From assembly GCA_023014335.1 (NCBI GenBank), contig JAECYW010000014.1, positions 1,426,001-1,490,000 on the forward strand: 64,000 nucleotides of DNA. The letters are read 5' to 3'. The notes under the pieces were generated by a model, which was not told where the DNA came from, searched no databases, and saw only the letters and a list, made by a program, of their open reading frames with translations. This stretch comes from Galerina marginata. Taxonomy: Eukaryota > Basidiomycota > Agaricomycetes > Agaricales > Galerinaceae. The translations under genes and the position numbers were made by a program. Every line of letters begins with the position of its first letter. Position 1 is the first letter of the stretch. Positions 56,818 through 64,000 of the stretch are shown here, piece by piece.

Positions 56818-58267
56818 ATGCATTTCCCATCATCCCTTGTTGCTCTTATCGCAGCGACCCCTCTTTTGGTTTCGGCGGCTCCTACGAGGTTTTCGAAGAG
56901 AACGGTCTCGGCGACAGACATGCTGGTCTTCAGTGAGTGCAGGCTCAACTTCGCCTAGGATACCTACTGAACGGCCTTCCAGAGTTCGCAGATGTCCTCG
57001 AACAACTAGAGTCGACATTCTACTCGCAAGCTCTTGCCAAGTTCCAGAGCAGCGACTTCACATCGGCTGGTTTCTCGTCAACTCAGATCCCCATCGAGCA
57101 GTTCACAACGATTCAGCAGGATGAGGCTACGCACTCTACTGTGCTCCAGGTGCGTAATGTTTGCCTTGAGAATGGGAATTACCCTTTATTTTTCTTTATT
57201 TTTCCCAGGCCGCTATCAAATCGTTTGGCGCTCTACCGATCACAAGTTGCAAGTTCAACTTCAACTCCGTTCTCTCGGATGTTGCAACAATGGCCGCCAC
57301 TGCTCGAGTAGTAGAGGCTGTTGGTGTTGGTGCTTATCTCGGTGGAGCGACTCTCCTTGATGATCCCGTCCTCCTTGACTCCGCTGCTTCGATCTTGACC
57401 GTTGAGGCCCGCCACCAAACGATCCTCAACGTCCTGTCAAGCAGTGGAACTGCTATTCCTTCTGCATTCGACATTGCTCTCACCCCGAGTGAAGTCCTCG
57501 CTCTGGCCGGTCCGTTCTTCGATGGTCCTTGTGATGTTGGTCTTCCATGTGAGTTGATTCGAAACAAGTCTGCGTCTATCTTTTTCCTGACAGGTTTAAT
57601 TGACTATAGCAAACCCCGCTCTTTCCCTCACAAACACCGGAAGCGTCGGCCCAGGAACTCAGCTCTCGTTCTCCAGCCCAGCTATCACCAGCTCTAACGA
57701 CACCTCGGTGAGTATCTTCACGAAGATGAGTAATTATTAACAAATTCTGACAATTCAATCCAAATGCAGAAACTCTTCTGCCAAATGATGCTCGGTGGCC
57801 AGCCCTTCTCTATTCCGTTGCCATTCAACAGCTGCGTTGTTCCCGCAGGCATCAACGGCCCGGTTGCGATCTTCATCACCTCTGACGGTCAGCCCTTGGT
57901 TAACAACGTCCGTGATCGTGCTACCACGCAACTCGTCGCCGGCCCCGCTATGGCTTTCATCGACACGCAACCCCAGATGCTCGGCCAGCTCGCTCGTCTC
58001 GGCTCAAGTAACGCAGGAGTTAGCACCACCACAGCGACGATCTCACCAGCTGAGGCCTCAGCTATCGTCGCATCCGCCAGCCCTGCGGCTTCAGCTTCAC
58101 CTGACGCAGCCGTTGTCGCATCGCCCGCAGCTTCGTCTGACCCTGCTGCATCGACGGCCGCCCCGTCTAGCTCCAGCTCGACCCCAGCAACACCTGGCAC
58201 CCCCAACACCTTCACCGGCACATCCCCTGACGGGTCCATCACCGTCAATGGCTGGACCGGTATTTAA
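56818..58267 (+). CDS. Secreted ferritin-like domain protein, Rds1-type, 405 aa
   Basis: Five exons (56818-56932, 56983-57149, 57209-57548, 57610-57707, 57770-58267) give 405 aa. The signal peptide is MHFPSSLVALIAATPLLVSA followed by a KR site. The ferritin-like helical domain spans about residues 38-200: FADVLEQLESTFYSQALAKF, QQDEATHSTVLQAAIKSFG, ARVVEAVGVGAYLGGATLL and SILTVEARHQTILNVLSS. The Glu and E-x-x-H pairs (QDEATH, VEARH) are those that would hold a di-iron centre. A beta-rich part follows with PAGINGPVAIFITSDGQPL. The C-terminal ~90 residues are Ala/Ser/Pro/Thr-rich, probably O-glycosylated. The family includes fission yeast rds1, a stress- and glucose-regulated protein; its biochemical role is not settled. 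No GPI-type end was seen. Confidence 0.88.
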
Positions 58268-59534
58268 ACCCACCCCCTGATCCAACCGCGCGTACCTTCC
58301 TTATCCATACCCAAAACAATCTAATGAAAGGACCCTCTCATACGTCCCTTCGACTCTGCGCAACTAGATTTAATGCCAACATGCACGTTATGGATTTCCA
58401 GCAATGTCTCGCACCTGGGGGCGGGATCAATTAGAACTTCTTGGGGCACAGGGAGTTTCTCTCCGTTTTCGTTCTCTGTAAGTAGTATAAACCTTCATTT
58501 TGGACTCTCGATACCACCATGGACTCTCTCTGCCTTGCAACTTCACGGATGGATGAAAAGTCATCTGCATTTTTTGTTATTTTTCTGTTCTCTGCCTTTC
58601 CCTGGTGGGGAGCTGACACCGTTGCCAACCTTTCTTCTGGTGTATTTCTTCCTTCCTAGCGAATCCTTTTTTTCTTCTTTCTTGCTTCGTTCATTAGTTC
58701 ATCCTTTTTTTCTTTCCACCAGTCCACCAATTTCAGTTTCGGCACATCAACCTGGGGAGGTTACTTGCTTTTTTTCAATCGTATCTATTTGCATCACTGT
58801 TTTTTTTCTGCAGCTTACTGTAGAGTATGATTGAAATAGCAATCCTGGTTCCGACAAAGGAAAAAATTAGTTTGCAAGTTCTGCCAGTGGTACTGGGTAT
58901 TGTTTCCCTCACTCGCTTAGTCGCTCCGACCTGCCCACCATTTTCCTTGGGAACAGTATCAAGTGGGAGAACGGGGTTGACTACATATCATCTCATCCTC
59001 CTTCGCGTTCAAATCCTGTCCAGCAACTGATTAATGCGACCACGCGCCACCGTGAAGGTATATAAATATAATGTGATATATTCTGCCATTATCGCCCTAC
59101 CGTCGTACCGCCCACTCTACCGTGACCGATTCCACCCCGCCTTTGCACATGGCCTACGCAAAGCAGGCCGCAGGCGCACGCACGGACAGGGAGGGAGGGG
59201 TATGGATAATGTAATACAGACAGAGTGCTAAACAATGCGTTTAGGGAGGTAGATATGTAGCCGCGGCAGCCAGCTGAAATAATAGTTCCGTTCTCTTTCC
59301 ATAAATATAGCTGAATGAAAGTTGCAATTGCAATCGCAAGAGATGGCCGAACCCTAGCTGTCGGGAATAGGAATACTGCATGCGTGGATGCAGGAGGTTT
59401 TTGGCTTCAGCACATAGTAGTCTGGTATGATCGGGCACATTCTATATTATTGTCCGGGCTTCGTCGTCGTCGCCTTCGCCCTGAATCGATTCCATGCCCG
59501 GATGGCGACGTATGTGGAAGGCGACGATCGCTGT
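58268..59534. other. Convergent intergenic region
   Basis: 1.27 kb between the stops of the ferritin-like gene and the EAF gene. It is rich in T-runs on the plus strand (58600-58815) and has an AT-rich run TATATAAATATAATG near 59060. No gene was recognised. Confidence 0.5.
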
Positions 59535-61317
59535 CTACTCCTCGTCGCTCTCGTCGCTGCTTGAGAACTCGTCATCGGAATCACCCACAGCACCACCACC
59601 AGACGCCAAACGATTCAGCGAAATCGGCTGCCTCGCCTGCTCGGGCTCGGGAGAAACGGCCGCAGCCAAGAAGTCGTCTTCGACGTCCCCTTCAGACTCC
59701 TCCATCTGTTGGTCTAGCTCCATCGCAAACGCGTTCTCGTCAATCTCTTCCCCGTCGCCATCTCCGTATCGATCCCGGTCTGCATCGGGCTCAGCATCGC
59801 CGAACCCGTCGCCGAAAATGTCCTCCTCGAGCTCCTCCTCGAGGCTGAGGTCGAAGCCTGTGCTACCATTGCCGTCTTGGGACATGACTGTAGAAGCAGT
59901 AGGCACTTGCTCCCAGTCCTCTTCGTCCTCGGACGTGTCGGCTTGCGGGGCAGCCACAGGCGAGGCAGGCGCAGGGGCTGCCTGCAATGCAGAAGCGGCA
60001 CCACGCGAGGACGAAGCCGCAGATGGCCTGGAAGAAGCTGGAGCTGGCGGCGGGGCGAACGACGTCGACCCACCAGGCAATGACAGGACCACTGGCGATC
60101 GTGGGGCGGGTGCTGGTTTCGGCGGTGGGTGCTGGGGTGTTGAGGGGCGCGCTCGTTTTGGAGGTTTCCCGAATTCCATCTCTTCACCTGCATATGACGC
60201 CGATGGCGCGGGTATAGAGGCGGAAATAGGTGTTGCGGGCTTTGCCTTCTTCGGTTTAGGTTGTGCTTTTGCTTTTGATGGTGCTGGCGCCATAGCAGGT
60301 GGGGGAGCTGCGGCAGCAGAAGGCGCCGGAGGTGGTACTTTTACCTTGGGTGGTTGAGAAGGAGTGGCTGCCGGCGCCTTAGCTTCTACTCTGCTCGGCA
60401 GAGGTTTTACAGCTCGGGCGGGCTTCTGCGGTGGAGGCTGGGGTTTGGGTTGAATCACTTGGACTAGTGGCACCTCGATCTCTTCTCCTTCCTCTTCTTC
60501 CTCCTCTTCAAATTTGACTGGAGCAGAAGATGAGACGACTTCCTCAAAGTCATCCTCTCCTTCAGCATCCTCGTCCAAGCCCGACATTGTCTGATCTAAA
60601 TCGTAATCCTCCTGTTTGACTTTGCCTTTATTGGGAGATACCGAAGGGGCAGGGGCAGCTATATCACAGTTGTTGAACAACAGTAAAGGATGCACATCAA
60701 ACGCAATCTTACGAGACGTTGGACGTGGAGATACGGCCTTCTTTCCTTCCGACTTGAGAACCACGAAGGAATCAAGTTTCTCAAGGGTAAATGTCTAGAT
60801 ATATTGTCTTAAGTTCAATTTCCAGCCTGTTAGTTAGTCCGCCACGAACCCCGGTTTCCTCGTCGAATATCAAGATACAGTCAACCTCCTTCGCCGGTTG
60901 TTCAGAACCACTGAAGAGCTGGACTTCTCCGGGCTACAATCAAGTCAATGACTGTAGCTGAAATAAGGATAGATGCACGAACTTGGGTACTTGGGTATTG
61001 TGCCACAACCCGACTATTCTCTGCTCCCTTTTTGATTTCTATCGTGGCTGGTTTCGCGGTATCAATCGATGACGCCTTGAAATTGACTTGGCAGAACAGC
61101 AAAGATGTCAGTAATGCGTCGAAAACACTAGAATACACCAACACATACACTTGAAAGAATAGAAATCGCGGTCAGGTTTAGTCGATCGCTTGGTGGTGGG
61201 TGCTGGCGAGCCCTTGAGCTTCCTGTTCTTGATGACCTTGCCCAATGACGAGCCAATAAGAACAGGGTGTCTACCCTTGGCGGGCAACCAGGAGCTAGAT
61301 GAACTCGAACTGGCCAT
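59535..61317 (-). CDS. EAF-domain protein, RNA polymerase II elongation factor subunit, 538 aa
   Basis: Four exons (61317-61149, 61086-60983, 60933-60850, 60794-59535) give 538 aa. The N-terminal ~150 residues match the ELL-associated factor (EAF) domain: RHPVLIGSSLGKVI, DRDFYSFKFNFKASSID, TIEIKKGAENSRVVAQYPS, PGEVQLFSGSEQP and CILIFDEETGTFTLEKLDSF. The remaining ~390 residues are disordered: Glu-rich, then Pro/Ala/Lys-rich, then an acidic, Asp/Glu/Ser C-terminus ending DEFSSSDESDEE. Acidic C-termini in EAF proteins act in transcriptional activation. In animals EAF works with ELL in the super elongation complex; fission yeast has an ELL-EAF pair, and the same role is expected here. Two introns use a GTTCGT donor. 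Confidence 0.88.
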
Positions 61318-61951
61318 GATAGTCGGAGAACAAGAAAGAAAGAACAAAGCCGCCTAGGCTGGCAGTGACAGTCGGTGGTGGTCCGAAGCGACCACACCTG
61401 ACACTTTTCCACAAGCGCCAATCTCCGTAGAGCTTGCGCTGACCTAAGCCGTCCACTCGGAGCCTCCTGGGAAACAATTAATTATAGCGACTTCCCCAGA
61501 ACCTTCCTGGACCAATCCACACGGGCGCATCTAATTGTCCTGAAAATCTCAATGGCTATGCATTTCACAATAAGTGCGACAAAATGACAAGGATTATGGG
61601 TCCATCCGGCCAACATCCGGCGATTAAACCGGGCCGCTGCTCCTAAGCGTTGACGAGCGGCAATTTCGATCGTGCAGGGATCCCAAGTACCCTGGGACCT
61701 GCTGTTCATTGCATTCGGCCTTCGATATATTTGAAGGATGTCTGGAATTTATCGTATAACAAAATCTGACTGTATTTAGGGTAGGCACCGTCAATGTGGC
61801 TAAATATGATCAGCACCAACTTCCATATAAGAGTTCCATTAATACTGACATCCGTAAACTGATACCCATTGGACTCCCAGAGAAACATACTCGGGCACTC
61901 TCGATCGAAAATCAGCCTAGATTATCGCAATGGTTGCCCATCACCATAACT
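61318..61951. other. Intergenic, EAF promoter side
   Basis: 634 bp between the EAF start and the acyltransferase stop. No gene or repeat was recognised. Confidence 0.5.
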
Positions 61952-63527
61952 CTAGTTCTTGCCAACCTCTGGTTCTAGTCTCCGAATCTCCCGCAACAAG
62001 AGTTCTAACTTCATCTTGTTCAGCGTGACGTCCAACACGACACTCTTATCTCCCAGACGCCCAGAAATATACACCGCATTTGTAAACATCACACCCGTCG
62101 GAGTTGCCTGATATCGATAGCTACATATCGTGCGTTTCGAGCCCACAGCGCTCCAATCGGACTCGAGAATACGGCTTGCTGAGACGTTAGAAACCGTCAT
62201 GGTCTCATCGGCGTTCGGAGGGTTCGGGAAGCAAGGATTTTGAAGCAATTCCCTTGCTGCTACGACGTGATCCAAAGATAATGATGCTCTTGAGGCCGCG
62301 AATAATTCCGTTAGGGCAGTTAAGGACATTGCTTTAACTTCGGCAACTGGGAGGACTGGGTAGGCTAGAGGCACGAAAGCATTGTGCGGGAAGGTCAATA
62401 CTTCAGGGGTTTCCGTTGCCAGAAGGGCACGGAAACTGGCGAGGTTAGAGCAATGAACCATGGCATTTGAACTCGTTCCAGTCGAGTAAACTGTCTAGAA
62501 TAAATGATGATAAATCAGCGTACAGACAAAACATTGAATACGAAAATAGACATACTTTGAATATCCAGGCAACAAGAATATCGCCTGTGGTGACATGTTC
62601 CACGTCCTTTTGTTCGCTGCGGAGACCAGACATAACCTCCTGCACCAGTAAATTCAGTACAGTTTTAGGCATTAAGACTATCCGCCTTTCCGCGCCACTC
62701 CAAAAGCGTTCTATGAGATGCCGAGCGATCAACTTCAAAAAGCCAGCCAGACTGATAATAGTGTAGCCAACATGACCTTCGTCCGAGTCGTTCTTCCTCG
62801 AGGGGTTTTCTACGAGACTTTCGCGTGCCAAGACTTCCTCGAGAAGATTAACATTCATGCCTTCTTCAAGTCGAGGAGGTATCATCCATTCTCGGCCGTT
62901 CATTTCCGCAACTAGGGCGTTCATGATCTGCGCGGCTCCTCCACCGTCAAAGATGCCGTGGGACCGAGCGAATCCGATGCAGGTGTAGTCCACACCTCCG
63001 TTTTGCGATGCAGGGAAGTAAGTAAGCTGCCAGCATGTTAGAGGGTGATTTGTAGACTCCCAAGCTGTGTATTGCCTTGGGGTAGACGCATGCAGAAATA
63101 TGGATGGAGGAGGGGACAATGAAACTGTCGGTAGCGGAATTGGCACATATTTCGATAATGGCACGCTCGACGTTGAGGTTGTCAGCGAGTAGGTCGGATA
63201 ATCGGGCGGCAGTGGCCCGAGGGGTATCTTGAGCCTCCACTTCACGTCCTGATAGAGGCAAGTTGCAAGTCTAAAGTCAGCACTTGAAGGACGGATGGTT
63301 AAGCAGGAAAAGATGCGTACATTTCGTTCCTTAACAGATTGCAATCTCCCTGAGAGCATACGCCACTTTTGAGTTACCCGATCCAAGGCAGTCGCAAGAG
63401 CGGACGCATCAACCGTTCCTTCGACAAGCCAGCCGGTTACAAACGTCGTGCGTTCAAACAGTTTATCGAAAACCGTGAGTGGGACCAGCGCAAAGCCTGG
63501 GGCAGTGGGTCCCTCGTCCATGGTCAT
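61952..63527 (-). CDS. BAHD-like acyltransferase (transferase family), 480 aa
   Basis: Acyl-CoA-dependent transferase related to plant BAHD and fungal trichothecene 3-O-acetyltransferases. Three exons (63527-63321, 63248-62556, 62494-61952) in phase 0 give 480 aa. The start is MTMDEGPTAPGFALVPLTVFDK. The N-terminal domain contains ALATALDRVTQKWRMLSGRL, the usual helix of this family. The catalytic motif is H166-G-I-F-D170-G in FARSHGIFDGGGAAQIM. GDILVAWIFK marks the start of the second domain. The DFGWG structural motif of plant BAHD enzymes is not recognisable; SRILESDWSAVG lies in the equivalent region. This suggests a fungal subgroup. The acceptor could be a secondary metabolite alcohol or amine; there is no biosynthetic cluster in view to say which. 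Confidence 0.85.
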
Positions 63528-63650
63528 GGTTTCGTCAAAAATGGGCTCAAGAATACAAGTAAAATGATGGGGAAAATACCCTGTTGTTCTTCATCTCAAC
63601 AAAACGTATAAGAGCCTCTGACTTGTTTCTTGAACGTAACGTTCCTGATG

Positions 63651-64000
63651 TCAAATTCCATTGCTTACCTGCATCTTGCGAGCTAATTCATTAGCTCCTG
63701 AGCCATTACTCGCCCACCAGCGGCCGCCGTGGAGAATTGCGGGCGCTTCTGCATTTCGCCTCAAATCTTCCCTGCATGACATGAAGTGAATAAAGTCGTT
63801 ACGAAGACATCTGAAGGGAGCATATTTATGCCTGATTCCGGGATGAGGCATTCAAGACCAGTCGGATTGTAGCTCAGTGGTTTCGTTGCGTCCCGATTGA
63901 AAGATGTGAGCACGGTCAGAAATGGCTCATGACTTTCGCGACCCTCGGAATGGGTATACGCCGCAGTCCAATCGTAGTCCAGCTCCGTGCCTCCAGGCCT
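63651..64000 (-). CDS. Partial unrecognised gene at window edge
   Basis: The minus strand shows coding-like sequence entering from the right edge. One frame reads ELDYDWTAAYTHSEGRESHE and FLTVLTSFNRDATKPLSYN; another, closer in, reads EDLRRNAEAPAILHGGRWWA and SNGSGANELARKM followed by a GTAAGC donor near 63668. The switch of frame implies an intron between about 63776 and 63860, ending in TCATGCAG, but I could not find a junction that keeps both segments in phase. The family is not recognised. It may start outside the window and end in, or be interrupted by, the region before the acyltransferase start. Confidence 0.4.

Noticed and set aside
59315..60357. Plus-strand frames opposite the EAF gene, up to 287 codons
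   Set aside because: They are antisense to the Pro/Ala/Glu-rich EAF tail; composition is the complement of that tail.
63860..63900. tRNA-like A box (TAGCTCAGTGG) near the right edge
   Set aside because: There is no matching B box and no cloverleaf; it lies within coding-like minus-strand sequence.
1..64000. CRISPR arrays, bacterial operons, riboswitches or Shine-Dalgarno sites
   Set aside because: The window is eukaryotic (spliceosomal introns throughout). The only repeats are transposon ends and microsatellites.

Overview
The window comes from the nuclear genome of a filamentous basidiomycete, most likely a mushroom-forming agaricomycete. This rests on many 45-70 nt GT-AG introns with CTRAY-like branch points, Plavaka and hAT transposons beside Ty3/gypsy and Ty1/copia remnants, and a set of fungal housekeeping genes (LIS1/PAC1, NOP58, ribosomal protein uL2, ERG27-type sterol reductase, a Pho80-like cyclin, EAF) among F-box-like genes of the kind that expand in agarics. 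All gene models below were spliced by hand from the sequence and are predictions. Where exon ranges are listed, their lengths sum to an open frame.

Positions 1-12.5 kb are a transposon-rich block. It starts with the gag end of a gypsy-type retroelement on the minus strand, interrupted by a premature TGA. Next comes an apparently intact Plavaka (CACTA-like) transposase gene with a DUF6698-type gene directly downstream on the same strand. A nested pile follows: the 3' end of a copia element, a long-inverted-repeat element carrying a smaller TA-flanked element inside one arm, and a decayed hAT transposase gene with a hAT-type MITE in one of its introns, bounded by a perfect 8-bp target duplication. 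From 12.5 to about 15.2 kb I recognise no gene.

From 15.2 to 64 kb the window is ordinary gene-bearing chromosome. In order: two unrecognised disordered or low-complexity proteins (+); a Pho80-like cyclin (-); a RING-finger protein (-); an SRPK-type kinase (-); LIS1/PAC1 (-); an F-box-like gene (+); an 853-aa multi-pass membrane protein (-); ribosomal protein uL2 (-); two more F-box-like genes (+ and -); a chromate transporter (+); a fourth F-box-like gene (+); 3-ketosteroid reductase ERG27 (-); NOP58 (-); a serine carboxypeptidase (+); a secreted ferritin-like Rds1-type protein (+); an EAF-type elongation factor (-); a BAHD-like acyltransferase (-); and the edge of one more minus-strand gene. 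Several pairs are head to head with about 320-420 bp between start codons (LIS1/F-box, uL2/F-box, F-box/chromate transporter, NOP58/carboxypeptidase).

The most unusual observations are: (1) the last intron of the carboxypeptidase gene appears to have AT-AC ends, and splicing it restores the conserved C-terminus after the catalytic His; (2) a Plavaka transposase sits next to a DUF6698 gene in what may be one two-gene element; (3) the stacked transposon insertions can be put in partial order; (4) three F-box-like paralogues share a phase-1 intron, in one of them a 48-nt in-frame intron that reads through as coding.
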